From: Acidimicrobiia bacterium
GTDB taxonomy: Bacteria > Acidobacteriota > Vicinamibacteria > Vicinamibacterales > UBA2999
Direction of reading: 5' to 3'
DNA length: 64,000 nucleotides
NCBI GenBank assembly: GCA_016871275.1
Contig: VFZG01000004.1
Coordinates: 87,893 to 151,892 of the forward strand
A program made the position numbers and the translations under genes. This document shows positions 36,614 through 46,550 of the stretch, piece after piece (position 1 is the first letter of the stretch; each line of letters begins with the position of its first letter). The notes below the pieces were generated by a model. That model was not told the DNA's origin. It ran no database searches and worked only from the letters and a program-made list of their open reading frames with translations.

Positions 36614-36662
36614 ACAAACCTCCGAGCCTGCCTCGCCGAAGCGCATGAGCGCGAAGGCGGGA
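36614..36662 (-). repeat. GC-rich palindromic element ending in GGAGG directly before BON start codon
   Basis: Minus strand: TCCCGCCTTCGCGCTCATGCGCTTCGGCGAGGCAGGCTCGGAGGTTTGT|ATG. Confidence 0.65.
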
Positions 36663-36703
36663 CACCCTCCGCTCCTGCGATTGTCGTGCCAGCGTGATCC
36701 GTC

Positions 36704-37825
36704 CTACGGCGTGGCCACGTAGCCGCGGCGCGCGCGCACCTTCAACGACGGATCGCGCAACTCCACCCTGATGGTGTGCCAGCGGCCGTCGCGATGACCC
36801 GGGCTGGGGTAACCGATGTAGTACTGCTGGCTCAGCTCGTCGGCGATGCTGCCGATGGCCGGATCGAGGTCGCGATGGTCGCGCACGATCTCGGTGCGGC
36901 CGCCGCTGTCGTCGGTCATCTCGCGAAGCGCCACCACGTTGACGCGATCGTCGTTGCCGCCCGCCGAGTAGGTGCCACGTCCGCCACCGCCGCCGATTGG
37001 CGGATAGCCGCCACCGCCGCCCGTGCCGGGAACCGGCAGGCGTCCGCCGCCACCGCGTCCGCCCGCGCCCGGGAAGGGCAGCGGGATCGGCAGGCGGGGT
37101 GGCTGATTCACCGGCGGCAGCGGCCGCTGAAATGTCGGCGTGCCGTTGGCGTCAATGCCGACGGCATACACGAGCACTTCGGTCTCACGAACCACCTGCT
37201 TCACTTCCGAGACGCCGACGCGGCTGCTGGTGTCGTTGCCGTCGGAAATGACGACCACCGCCTTCTTGCGATTCTGGCCGGCGTGCGCCATCGGCACGGC
37301 TTCCGCCACGGCGTCGTACATCGCCGTGCCGCCGTTCGGGTGTACGCGGCCGATGGCGTTGGCCAATCGATCGCGATCGGTCGTCCAGTCGGCGACGAGA
37401 TCGGCGTGCGCGCTGAAGCGATAGAGGAAGAACTCGTCGAGCTCGTCGTTCATCATCCGGAAGAAGCGATCGATCGAGTTCACCGCCGCCGACCACTTCT
37501 CGCCGGACATGCTGCCGCTGGTGTCCACGACAATGCCCAGGCTGACCGGCGTTCGTTCGGCGCTGAAGTGCGTGATCTCCACCTGCCTGTTGTCCTCGTA
37601 GACAACGAAGTCTTCCTTGCGCAGCCGGCTGTAGAAGCGGCCCGAGCGATCGGTCACCGTCGCGGTGACGTTGATCAGCTCGACGCCGCTCTTGAACCGG
37701 AACCCAGCCTGCTCCTGCCTGGTCCCCGCAGCGCTGTGCGCGTTGGGGGAGGCCGCCAGCGTGCTGCACGCCAAGGCGGCGACCCCGAACGCGACGATCA
37801 GTCGTTTCGACATGGCCGTGCTCAC
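36704..37825 (-). CDS. VWA domain-containing protein
   Basis: GIVVDTSGSMSGEKW MIDAS; Gly/Pro-rich insertion; YYIGYPSPGHRDGRWHTIRVELR. Confidence 0.88.
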   Translation of the reverse strand: MSTAMSKRLIVAFGVAALACSTLAASPNAHSAAGTRQEQAGFRFKSGVELINVTATVTDRSGRFYSRLRKEDFVVYEDNRQVEITHFSAERTPVSLGIVVDTSGSMSGEKWSAAVNSIDRFFRMMNDELDEFFLYRFSAHADLVADWTTDRDRLANAIGRVHPNGGTAMYDAVAEAVPMAHAGQNRKKAVVVISDGNDTSSRVGVSEVKQVVRETEVLVYAVGIDANGTPTFQRPLPPVNQPPRLPIPLPFPGAGGRGGGGRLPVPGTGGGGGYPPIGGGGGRGTYSAGGNDDRVNVVALREMTDDSGGRTEIVRDHRDLDPAIGSIADELSQQYYIGYPSPGHRDGRWHTIRVELRDPSLKVRARRGYVATP

Positions 37826-38574
37826 TTCAACGTCACGTTGACTGGTTGTTCACCCGCGGCGGCGACCGGCGCGTCGCGCCGATCGATGTGGGGCACCACG
37901 CCCTCATCCGTGCGGAAGCTGACGCGATACCTGGCCACCGTCTCCGGCGCATCCAGCGAGACGACAAACGGCGACTCGTCGCCGGAACCGAGCTTCAGGA
38001 AGTCCACATTGGCGCGCGAGCTGGTGACGAACGCGCCGGCGCGATCGAACAGAAAGACCACCGCCGAGAGCCGCTCGACCGGTTGACCGGCCGTGGGATT
38101 GCGCACCAGGCCGGACACGGCGAGTTTCCGGCTCCGACGCTCGTGCGTCAGCGAGACGAGCTCGAGAGGCGCGCCTGGATTTCGCTCGACCGCCGCCGCC
38201 GTCGCCGTGCCACGCGGCGCCGTCATCATCGTCACCAGGCTGCCGGACAGCACCACCAGCAACGCCACCGCCGCCAAGGCGAGACCCTTCTGGCGGCTGC
38301 CGGTATCCCGCGGCATGTCGGCCGCGCCAAGAAACCCCGCGGCGTGCGTCGGCGTGGCCGCCGGCGCGGCACTCTTCCACGGCGCTTTCACGACCGGCCG
38401 CTCGACCGGATCCGGCAGGGCCGCCGGTTCGTCAACGCCGGCCGCCACCGACAACGCCGCCACGCGCGCAGCGGCCCGCCGTTTCTCTTCGCGCTGCAGC
38501 CGCCAGGCCGTCACGCTCATGACGAGCGCGACGACCAGCGAGACGATCGTGATTGTCAACAGGAGGATGTCCAT
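37822..38574 (-). CDS. hypothetical membrane protein with extracytoplasmic beta-domain
   Basis: Two TM segments; coupled with the VWA gene. Confidence 0.55.
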   Translation of the reverse strand: MDILLLTITIVSLVVALVMSVTAWRLQREEKRRAAARVAALSVAAGVDEPAALPDPVERPVVKAPWKSAAPAATPTHAAGFLGAADMPRDTGSRQKGLALAAVALLVVLSGSLVTMMTAPRGTATAAAVERNPGAPLELVSLTHERRSRKLAVSGLVRNPTAGQPVERLSAVVFLFDRAGAFVTSSRANVDFLKLGSGDESPFVVSLDAPETVARYRVSFRTDEGVVPHIDRRDAPVAAAGEQPVNVTLK

Positions 38575-38579
38575 AGCTG

Positions 38580-39674
38580 TTACCGCAACCTGAATTCGAC
38601 GCCGACTTCGACCACCACATCGACCGGCACGCCGCGCATGCGTCCCGGCGCAAACCGCCATTGCCGCACTGCCTGCACCGCGCGATCGTTCAATCCGCCT
38701 CCTAAGCCGCCAACGATCTTCACTTCACCCACGGTGCCGTCGCGCCGCACCACGATCTCGAGCTCGACTTCACCTTCGACATTCCCGCGGCGCGCCTCGT
38801 CCGTGTAGTCCGCGCGCACTTCGCGGAGCAGGCGCGGCGGCTCGACGCCGCTGCCGGGACGAAACGGTCCGCCGCCGTAGCCGCCGCCGGATCCTTCGCC
38901 CACGCCGCTGCCATCACCCTGACCAAGTCCGGTGCCTTGTCCCGTGCCCGCGCCACCCCCCGTTCCGGGACCTTGTGTCGGCGGCGCTTCGGGCGCCTTG
39001 GCAAGCACACCAGGCTGCTCCTCGGGATCCGCGGGCTTCGGCGCGATCGGCGCTTCAACCGGCGGCTCCTTCACTTCGACCGGCTTCGGCGGATCCGGCG
39101 GCTTCGGCGTCGGCTCGACGACTTTGGGCTCCTCGCGCTCGGGGATTGGGCTGCTGTTCTTTTCAGGCCCCTTGCGCATGGCCTTTGGCGGCGGTGTCTT
39201 GAACTTCAAGCCGCCGCCCCCACCGCCGCCGCCAGGACCGGCCGCGACCAGAAACACCATTCGTATCGGCTCCGGATCCTTCAGCAGGTCGGTGCGCTCG
39301 TCGGCGACGGCGTCGCTGAGACCGGCCATGAACAGGATCAGCGCGGCGGCGAGACCGTGCAGGCTCGTCGACACGATCAACGGCAGCGTGGTCGATCGTT
39401 GGGTGCCCACGCGTGGCGCGAACAACTCGCGGCCGGGGCCGAGCGCATCCACGGCGCCGACCGCCGCGCCCTGCTCGAGCGCGCGCACGGCACGCACCGC
39501 TTCCGGGTGCGCCACGAATGTGCCGAGCGAAGGGTCCGACGCGATCGGCAGTTGCGCGGCGATCGAACGGATCTCGCCTCTGGCTATCAGCTCGAGGACG
39601 CGGGATTCGCTGACCCCGGCGGCTTGCGCGATGTCGCCGGCGGTGTAGACGTCGGCAGGCACTGAGCGAAACAT
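38580..39674 (-). CDS. HTH (helix-turn-helix type 17-like) - TM - TonB C-terminal fusion protein
   Basis: N-term YTAGDIAQAAGVSESRVLELIARGEIRSI; TM; Pro/Gly-rich linker; C-term EGEVELEIVVRRDGTVGEVKIVGGLGGGLNDRAVQAVRQWRFAPG. Confidence 0.8.
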   Translation of the reverse strand: MFRSVPADVYTAGDIAQAAGVSESRVLELIARGEIRSIAAQLPIASDPSLGTFVAHPEAVRAVRALEQGAAVGAVDALGPGRELFAPRVGTQRSTTLPLIVSTSLHGLAAALILFMAGLSDAVADERTDLLKDPEPIRMVFLVAAGPGGGGGGGGLKFKTPPPKAMRKGPEKNSSPIPEREEPKVVEPTPKPPDPPKPVEVKEPPVEAPIAPKPADPEEQPGVLAKAPEAPPTQGPGTGGGAGTGQGTGLGQGDGSGVGEGSGGGYGGGPFRPGSGVEPPRLLREVRADYTDEARRGNVEGEVELEIVVRRDGTVGEVKIVGGLGGGLNDRAVQAVRQWRFAPGRMRGVPVDVVVEVGVEFRLR

Positions 39675-39821
39675 GGCTGTGCCCCGGCGATCGCAAGTTC
39701 CTTGCCGTCGCCCAACGACGATCTGGACCTTCACGATCCGGCGTTTCGGCCGGAAAACCCCAAATCTGTGCGGCATCCGGCCCAGCGATCTGTGGTGGTT
39801 TAAGGACGGTGCGTCCAATCT

Positions 39822-40790
39822 ATGATGCAGCCCATGAGGAGCCCCGCGTCAGCCGTTGGAATCGTGCTGTTTTGCTCCGTTATCGGGTTGTCAGGGCCGC
39901 CCGCCCTCCATAGCGCACAGCCCGAGGGAGGGGCGCCCTACCGGCTGGTACCCGGCTGGGGGGTGCTGCCAAACGGTGCCACCTGGGGGGAAGTGCCGGG
40001 CATGGCTATCGACGCCGACGGAAGGCTGTTTGCCTTCCACCGCGCCGAGCGCCCGGTCGTCGAGCTCGATCGCTCAGGGAAGATCCTCAAGCAGTGGGGC
40101 GAGAAGCTGTTTGCGTGGCCGCACGGCATTCGCGTGGATCGCTTCGGCAACCTGTGGATCACGGACGGCCAGGCGCGCGACGGGATTGGCCAGCAGGTGT
40201 TCAAGTACAGCCGCGACGGCACGCTGTTGATGACACTCGGCACCAAGGGTGTGCGCGGTGAGGGCCCCGACATGTTTGGCGGGCCGTGCGACGTCGCCGT
40301 GGCCGGCAACGGCGACATCTTCGTCGCCGATGGTCACTTCAACTCACGCGTCGTCAAGTTCGACAAGAACGGCACGTTCATCAAGGCGTGGGGCAGGCGC
40401 GGGACGGGACCGGGTGAGTTCAACCTGCCGCACACCATTGCGATCGATTCTCGCGGGCGCGTGCTGGTGGGCGATCGCTCCAACAACCGCATCCAGATCT
40501 TCGATCAGGATGGGACCTTCATCGACCAGTGGACGCAGTTTGGCACGCCGAGCGGGATGTATATTGCGCCGGACGATACGCTCTACGTGGTCGACTACAA
40601 CGTGAAGAAGGGTGTGTTCGTGGGCAGCGCCAGGGACGGCTCGGTGAACTACAAGCTGGACGACGCCGTGGCTGAGGGCGTGGCCGTGGATCGCGACGGC
40701 AATATCTACGTCGGCGAAACGGTGCCAGGAACCACGTTGACCGGTCAGCCCGGCGGCCACATCGTCCGCAAGTTCGAACGGCTCCGGTGA
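39822..40790 (+). CDS. NHL-repeat (peptidyl-alpha-hydroxyglycine lyase-like) beta-propeller protein
   Basis: Repeated WPHGIRVDRFGNLWITD, FNLPHTIAIDSRGRVLVGDRSNNRIQIFD. Confidence 0.85.
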   Translation: MMQPMRSPASAVGIVLFCSVIGLSGPPALHSAQPEGGAPYRLVPGWGVLPNGATWGEVPGMAIDADGRLFAFHRAERPVVELDRSGKILKQWGEKLFAWPHGIRVDRFGNLWITDGQARDGIGQQVFKYSRDGTLLMTLGTKGVRGEGPDMFGGPCDVAVAGNGDIFVADGHFNSRVVKFDKNGTFIKAWGRRGTGPGEFNLPHTIAIDSRGRVLVGDRSNNRIQIFDQDGTFIDQWTQFGTPSGMYIAPDDTLYVVDYNVKKGVFVGSARDGSVNYKLDDAVAEGVAVDRDGNIYVGETVPGTTLTGQPGGHIVRKFERLR

Positions 40791-40794
40791 CAGG

Positions 40795-41115
40795 ATGCGC
40801 CCGATGCTGAGGTCGCTTCGCATCGGCCATCGCCGGTTCGTCCTTGAAGCGGGCGTGAACACGATTGGACGCGATCCGGCGTCAGCGGTGTGCCTCAATG
40901 ACGCCAGCGTGTCGCGCCGCCATGCGCGCATTCCCCTCGCCGGGGATCAGGCGATGCTGGAGGGCCTGAAGAGCAAGAACGGCACGCAGATCATGGGCAT
41001 GGCGATCACGGAGCCGTCAGCCCGCCGCGACGGCGATGAGATCGAGTTCGGCCACGTCAAGGGCTGGTACATCGTCGAATCGTCGGACGATCCGCCAACC
41101 ACCACTCATCTCTGA
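40795..41115 (+). CDS. FHA domain-only protein
   Basis: NTIGRDPASAVCLNDASVSRRHARI...LKSKNGTQI. Confidence 0.85.
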   Translation: MRPMLRSLRIGHRRFVLEAGVNTIGRDPASAVCLNDASVSRRHARIPLAGDQAMLEGLKSKNGTQIMGMAITEPSARRDGDEIEFGHVKGWYIVESSDDPPTTTHL

Positions 41116-41330
41116 AGGACGTTGACGCTTTCCCCGGCACCCACCGTGCGCGTCATGTGCACGGCCAGCATCACGCGTCCGGGCAACGCCAGCTTGGCGT
41201 AGACGGACGACAGGTGTTGCTTGACGGTCTCGACGCTGATGCCGAACTCGCTGGCGATTGCCTTGTTGGACAGGCCGCGCGACACGGCACCGGCTACTTG
41301 CTGCTCTCGGCGGGTCAGTAGTTCAGTCAT
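41106..41330 (-). CDS. stand-alone LuxR-type HTH protein
   Basis: LTRREQQVAGAVSRGLSNKAIASEFGISVETVKQHLSSVYAKL; no receiver domain. Confidence 0.8.
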   Translation of the reverse strand: MTELLTRREQQVAGAVSRGLSNKAIASEFGISVETVKQHLSSVYAKLALPGRVMLAVHMTRTVGAGESVNVLQR

Positions 41331-41419
41331 GCGAGCAGGTTACCCAGTTGGTGGTCCCCTGTCCTAGGGAGGACCTAAGGTTTTCCTAAACAAGGCGCCG
41401 GGTTAGGATTCGCCGAGCC

Positions 41420-42079
41420 ATGCGCTATTCCTTCGCCGGCTGCCGGCTGGATACGGCGACCCGCACGCTGGTGCGGGACGGTGCCGCCGTCCACCTGTCC
41501 CCCAAGGCCTACGTGCTGCTGCGGCTGCTGCTCGAGCATCGGCCGCGGGTCATGACCAAGCAGGAGTTGATGGACCACCTCTGGCCCGACAGCTTCGTCG
41601 TCGAGGCCAACCTGCACGTGCTGGTGGGCGAACTGCGTTCGGCGATCGACGAAAAGTCCACGAGTCAGAGCTCGATCAAGACGCATCACCGGGTCGGCTA
41701 CAGCTTTGCCTCGGAGGTGACAGAGCAGCGTCCCGGGTCCGATCGTGCGGCCGGGCGGAGCCACGCCTCGCTGGATGTCGACGGGGTCCGGTACCCGGTC
41801 GGCGAGGGGGCCAATCTCGTCGGCCGCGACGCCCGATGTGATGTGTGCCTCGACGACCCCAGCGTGTCGCGCCAGCACGCGCGTATCCATGTGCACGGCG
41901 ACGTGGTGACGATTGAGGATCTCGAAAGCACGAACGGCACGCTGGTGAATCAGCAGCGCATCAGCGCGGCGGTGCGCGTCAACAACGGCGACACCGTGAC
42001 GTTCGGCAAGGTGCGGTCGGTGGTCAAGATTGCGCGCCCGGAGGCGCCGACGGTGATGATGACCGACCTGCCCGAGTGA
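41420..42079 (+). CDS. OmpR-type winged-helix plus FHA domain protein
   Basis: LSPKAYVLLRLLLEHRPRVMTKQELMDHLWPDSFVVEANLHVLVGELR; FHA LDDPSVSRQHARI...LESTNGTLV. Confidence 0.9.
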   Translation: MRYSFAGCRLDTATRTLVRDGAAVHLSPKAYVLLRLLLEHRPRVMTKQELMDHLWPDSFVVEANLHVLVGELRSAIDEKSTSQSSIKTHHRVGYSFASEVTEQRPGSDRAAGRSHASLDVDGVRYPVGEGANLVGRDARCDVCLDDPSVSRQHARIHVHGDVVTIEDLESTNGTLVNQQRISAAVRVNNGDTVTFGKVRSVVKIARPEAPTVMMTDLPE

Positions 42080-42083
42080 CCGA

Positions 42084-42626
42084 TCAGTTCGTGCGCAGTC
42101 CTTCGACGAACCGGAAGCCGTCGCGCTCGGCCAGCTCGCGCACCGGCTTGAATCCGGCCTCGGTGAGATCGCGCAGCACGTCGTAGCCTTTCGCGCGGGC
42201 CTTGACGCCCTCCACCACTTCGATGCGGCCGCCCTGCCGCACGACGCGCCTGGCGTCGCGCAGGGCGCCGCCGCGCGCCGCGCCGTCGATGCGGCCGAAG
42301 GCGCCGGTGGTGTCGTCGATCACCACCATGTCGAAGTGATCGTCGTCGAACGGCAGCACGGTGCCTTCGACTTGATGGGTCTCAATCAGCGCGCCGATCT
42401 TCGCGCCCACGCCGGCGGCGCGTTTGGCCTGATCGGCGTCGAACGCAGCCACCGCAGCGCCGCCGCTCAGGCCCACCTTGCCCGCCAGCCCCGACAACAG
42501 CGCGCGATCGTGGCAGCCGACCAGCAGGAACCGCTCGCCCATGCGGACGCCGGTCATCGACACGTGGAGCGGATCCATCGTGCGGCCCCGCTTGCTCCGC
42601 ATCAGCATCCGCAGGAGAAACATCAT
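42084..42626 (-). CDS. SAM-dependent methyltransferase-like protein
   Basis: ERFLLVGCHDRALLSGLAGKVG...LPFDDDHFDMVVIDD. Confidence 0.65.
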   Translation of the reverse strand: MMFLLRMLMRSKRGRTMDPLHVSMTGVRMGERFLLVGCHDRALLSGLAGKVGLSGGAAVAAFDADQAKRAAGVGAKIGALIETHQVEGTVLPFDDDHFDMVVIDDTTGAFGRIDGAARGGALRDARRVVRQGGRIEVVEGVKARAKGYDVLRDLTEAGFKPVRELAERDGFRFVEGLRTN

Positions 42627-42649
42627 GCCGGCGATGATATATTTCCAAA

Positions 42650-43963
42650 GTGAAACAAGCCTTAGAAATTGCTCCTGCCCAGGGGACACTGGGCATTCTG
42701 CTGGTGGGCCTGGGCGCCGTCAGCACCACCACCATTGCGGGCGTCATTGCCATTCGCAAGGGCCTGGCGAAACCCATTGGATCGCTCACGCAGATGGGCA
42801 CGATCCGCCTCGGCAAGCGCACCGACGGCCGCTCCCCGAAAATCGATGAATTCGTGCCGCTGGCCAGGCTCGATGACGTGGTGTTTGGCGGTTGGGACAT
42901 TTTCGAAGAGGACTGCTACGCCGCGGCCTGCACGGCCGGCGTGCTGGAGCGCTCGCTGCTCGATTCGATCCGTCCCGAACTGGAAGCCATCAAGCCCATG
43001 CCGGCGGTGTTCGATCAGCGCTACGTCAAGCGCCTGTCGGGACCGAACGTCAAGAAGGGCAAGAACAAGAAGGCCCTGGCCGATCAGCTGATCGCCGACA
43101 TTCGCAACTTCAAGCAGAAGCACCACTGCTCGCGACTGGTGATGATCTGGTGCGGCAGCACCGAGGTCTTCATGAAGGAGGGTCCGGTGCATCAGTCACT
43201 GGCCGCCTTCGAGAATGGGCTCGAGCTGAGCGACGATTCGATCCCATCGAGCATGATCTACGCCTATGCGGCGTTGAAGGAGGGCCTGCCGTTCGCCAAC
43301 GCGGCGCCGAACCTGACCGCCGACATTCCCGCCATGCTGGAACTCGCCGCGCAGACCAAGGCGCCGCTGGCCGGCAACGACATGAAGACCGGGCAGACGC
43401 TGATCAAGACGATCATCGCGCCGGGCCTCAAGGCGCGGTTGATTGGCGTACGCGGCTGGTACTCGACGAACATTCTCGGCAACCGCGACGGCGAAGTGCT
43501 CGACGACCCCGAGTCCTTCAAGACCAAGGAAGAAAGCAAGAAGTCGGCGCTCGAGTACATCTTCCAGCCGCACCTCTACCCCGATCTCTACAACGACCTG
43601 TCGCACGTCGTGCGCATCAACTACTACCCGCCGCGCGGCGACAACAAGGAAGGCTGGGACAATATCGACATCGTCGGTTGGCTCGGCTACCCGATGCAGT
43701 TGAAGATCAACTTCCTGTGCCGCGACTCAATCCTCGCCGCGCCGATCGTCATCGACTCGGCGCTGTTCCTGGATCTCGCCAAGCGCGCCGGCATGTCGGG
43801 CATCCAGGAGTGGCTGTCGTTCTACTTCAAGGCGCCGATGCACGCCAGAGACCTGTATCCCGAGCACGATCTCTTCATTCAGCTGATGAAGCTGAAGAAC
43901 ACGCTGCGCTACATGCAGGGTGAAGAGATGATCACGCACCTGGGACGCGAGTACTATGACTAG
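42650..43963 (+). CDS. inositol-3-phosphate synthase
   Basis: VGLGAVSTTTIAG, FGGWDIFEEDCYAAA, GNDMKTGQTLIKT. Confidence 0.9.
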   Translation: MKQALEIAPAQGTLGILLVGLGAVSTTTIAGVIAIRKGLAKPIGSLTQMGTIRLGKRTDGRSPKIDEFVPLARLDDVVFGGWDIFEEDCYAAACTAGVLERSLLDSIRPELEAIKPMPAVFDQRYVKRLSGPNVKKGKNKKALADQLIADIRNFKQKHHCSRLVMIWCGSTEVFMKEGPVHQSLAAFENGLELSDDSIPSSMIYAYAALKEGLPFANAAPNLTADIPAMLELAAQTKAPLAGNDMKTGQTLIKTIIAPGLKARLIGVRGWYSTNILGNRDGEVLDDPESFKTKEESKKSALEYIFQPHLYPDLYNDLSHVVRINYYPPRGDNKEGWDNIDIVGWLGYPMQLKINFLCRDSILAAPIVIDSALFLDLAKRAGMSGIQEWLSFYFKAPMHARDLYPEHDLFIQLMKLKNTLRYMQGEEMITHLGREYYD

Positions 43964-43980
43964 CCGTCGCTGATAACGAC

Positions 43981-44484
43981 ATGAGCCCGGCCAAATTCCA
44001 ACCGGCGCTGATTGGCGGTGTGGCGATCGGAGTGCTCTCGGCACTGCCGGTCATCAACCTCGCCAACTGTTGCTGTGCGTGGATCCTGTTCGGTGGGGCG
44101 CTGTCTTCGTACCTGATGCAGGCCAATCATCCGGAACCCATTCAGATCGGTGACGGAGCCATCGCCGGGTTGATGGCCGGGCTGTTCGGCGCGGTGGCGT
44201 GGTTGGTCGTGTCGGTGCCCGTGAGCTTCGCGATGGCGCCGTTTCAGTCGGAGATGACGCAGCAATTCCTGCGCAATGCGCAGGACCTGTCACCCGAAGT
44301 CCGCGCGATGTTCGAGAGCTTTTCCAGCGGACCGGTGGTTGGCATCGGGCTGCTGTTCGGCTTCTTCGTGATGCTGGTCATCAGCTCGATGTTCGGCATG
44401 CTCGGCGGCCTGTTCGGCGCCCTGATGTTCAAGAAGAAGCCCGTCGCCGTCATTCCTCCGCCGATTCCTCCGTACGGCGCTTAA
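43981..44484 (+). CDS. multi-TM hypothetical membrane protein
   Basis: Hydrophobic helices; [25 protein letters not shown]. Confidence 0.6.
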   Translation: MSPAKFQPALIGGVAIGVLSALPVINLANCCCAWILFGGALSSYLMQANHPEPIQIGDGAIAGLMAGLFGAVAWLVVSVPVSFAMAPFQSEMTQQFLRNAQDLSPEVRAMFESFSSGPVVGIGLLFGFFVMLVISSMFGMLGGLFGALMFKKKPVAVIPPPIPPYGA

Positions 44485-44511
44485 CGTCGGGGGACTCCCG
44501 CAAGGAAGGGA

Positions 44512-44554
44512 AATCAAGGAATCAGGAATCAAGGAATCAAGGAATCACCCAATC
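44512..44554. repeat. 7/8-bp tandem repeat AATCAAGG/AATCAGG/AATCAAGG/AATCAAGG/AATCACCC/AATC upstream of acs
   Basis: Direct reading. Confidence 0.85.
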
Positions 44555-44576
44555 ATCAATTCGCTATACTCCCCCC

Positions 44577-46538
44577 ATGCCCGAGAACGTCTCTCCCGAG
44601 ATCGAGGCGCTGCTCAAGGAAGATCGGAGCTTTTCCCCCACTGACGACTTTCGTTCGAAGGCGCACATTAGCGACCCGGCGATTTTCGAGACGGCCGCGA
44701 AGGATCCGGAAGCTTTCTGGGCCGGGTTTGCGAAGGAGCTCGAATGGATCGCGCCGTGGTCCAAGGTGCTCGAGTGGAATGCGCCGGATGCCAAATGGTT
44801 CGTCGGCGGCAAGCTCAACATCAGCGCCAACTGCCTCGATCGCCACGTCCGCACGGCCCGCCGCAATAAGGCCGCGTTCGTGTGGGAAGGTGAGCCAGGC
44901 GACCGCCGCACGCTGACCTATTTCGATCTCTATCGCCAGACCTGCCAGTTTGCGAACGTCCTGAAGCAGCTTGGTGTGAAGAAGGGCGATCGCGTCGCCT
45001 TGTACCTGCCGCTGATTCCCGAGCTGGCGATCGCCATGCTGGCGTGCGCGCGCATCGGCGCGGTCCATTCGGTCGTGTTCGGTGGCTTCAGCGCCGAGTC
45101 GTTGCGCGATCGGATCAATGACTCCTCCTGCAAAGTGCTGGTGACCGCGGACGGCGGCTGGCGCCGCGGCCAGATTGTGCCGTTGAAACAGACGGCGGAC
45201 GAGGCGCTGAAGGAGACGCCGTCCATCGAGCACGTGGTCATCGTCAAGCGCATGCACGGCGACACCGTGTCGGTCCACGTCAAAGAGGGCCGCGATCACT
45301 GGTATCACCGCTTGATGCAGGACGCCTCGTACGAGTGCGCGGCCGAGGTGATGGATGCCGAGGACATGCTCTACATCCTTTACACCTCCGGCACGACCGG
45401 GAAGCCAAAGGGCATCGTGCACACGACCGGCGGATATCTCACCGGCGTCTACGCCACCACCAAGTGGGTCTTCGACCTGAAGGATGAAGACGTCTACTGG
45501 TGCACCGCCGACATTGGCTGGGTCACCGGCCACAGCTACGTCGTCTACGGTCCGCTCGCCAACGGCGCCACCGTGGTGATGTACGAGGGCGCGCCCGACT
45601 GGCCGCAGAAGGACCGCCTGTGGGAGATTGTCGAGCGCTACGGCGTGACGATCTTCTATACCGCGCCGACGGCAATTCGGGCGTTCATGAAGTGGGGCAC
45701 CGAGTGGCCGGCGAAGCACAATCTCACCTCGCTGCGCCTGATGGGGTCGGTCGGCGAACCGATCAACCCCGAAGCCTGGGTCTGGTACCACCTGCACATC
45801 GGCAACGCCCGCTGTCCGATCGTCGATACGTGGTGGCAGACGGAGACCGGCGCGATCGCGATCACGCCGCTACCCGGCATCACTCGCACGAAGCCTGGCT
45901 CCGCGACGCAGCCATTCCCCGGCATCAGCGCCGAGATCCTGAACGACAAAGGCGACCGCGTGCCGGTCGGCGGCGGCCTGCTGGCAATCACCAAGCCGTG
46001 GCCGTCCATGCTCCGCACGATCTACGGCGATCACGACCGCTTCGTGAGGCAGTACTGGAGCCGCTGGGGCCGCGACATCTACTTCACCGGCGATGGCGCC
46101 AAGCTCGATGATGAGGGCTACTATTGGCTGCTGGGCCGCGTGGACGACGTGCTCAACGTCGCGGGACATCGCATTGGCACCATGGAAGTCGAGAGTGCGC
46201 TCGTCGATCACCCGAAAGTGGCTGAATCGGCGGTGGTCGGCCGCACCCACGAGATCAAGGGCCAGGCGCTGGCCGCGTTCGTGACCGTGAAGGAAGGCGT
46301 GACGGCGTCCGAATCGCTGGCCGACGAACTGAAGAAGCACGTCGCCAACAAGATTGGCGCGATTGCCAGGCCAGACGACATCATCTTCGCCGCCGATCTT
46401 CCGAAGACCCGATCGGGAAAGATCATGCGCCGCCTGCTGCGCGACATCGCCGAGGGCAAGGCGCTCGGCGATACCACTACCCTTGCCGATCCGACCGTCG
46501 TTGCCAAGTTGAAGGACCAATACGAATCGCAGGAATGA
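44577..46538 (+). CDS. acs: acetate--CoA ligase
   Basis: [40 protein letters not shown]. Confidence 0.95.
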   Translation: MPENVSPEIEALLKEDRSFSPTDDFRSKAHISDPAIFETAAKDPEAFWAGFAKELEWIAPWSKVLEWNAPDAKWFVGGKLNISANCLDRHVRTARRNKAAFVWEGEPGDRRTLTYFDLYRQTCQFANVLKQLGVKKGDRVALYLPLIPELAIAMLACARIGAVHSVVFGGFSAESLRDRINDSSCKVLVTADGGWRRGQIVPLKQTADEALKETPSIEHVVIVKRMHGDTVSVHVKEGRDHWYHRLMQDASYECAAEVMDAEDMLYILYTSGTTGKPKGIVHTTGGYLTGVYATTKWVFDLKDEDVYWCTADIGWVTGHSYVVYGPLANGATVVMYEGAPDWPQKDRLWEIVERYGVTIFYTAPTAIRAFMKWGTEWPAKHNLTSLRLMGSVGEPINPEAWVWYHLHIGNARCPIVDTWWQTETGAIAITPLPGITRTKPGSATQPFPGISAEILNDKGDRVPVGGGLLAITKPWPSMLRTIYGDHDRFVRQYWSRWGRDIYFTGDGAKLDDEGYYWLLGRVDDVLNVAGHRIGTMEVESALVDHPKVAESAVVGRTHEIKGQALAAFVTVKEGVTASESLADELKKHVANKIGAIARPDDIIFAADLPKTRSGKIMRRLLRDIAEGKALGDTTTLADPTVVAKLKDQYESQE

Positions 46539-46550
46539 CAGGAGACGCTG

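Noticed and set aside
38880-39000. Gly-rich run in the TonB protein as a genomic repeat
   Set aside because: Fits an ordinary TonB linker; codon use is mixed and not a clean tandem DNA repeat.
44199-44576. N-terminal extension of the acs ORF in the track
   Set aside because: Overlaps another coding gene and the tandem repeat; homology begins at [13 protein letters not shown] (44577).
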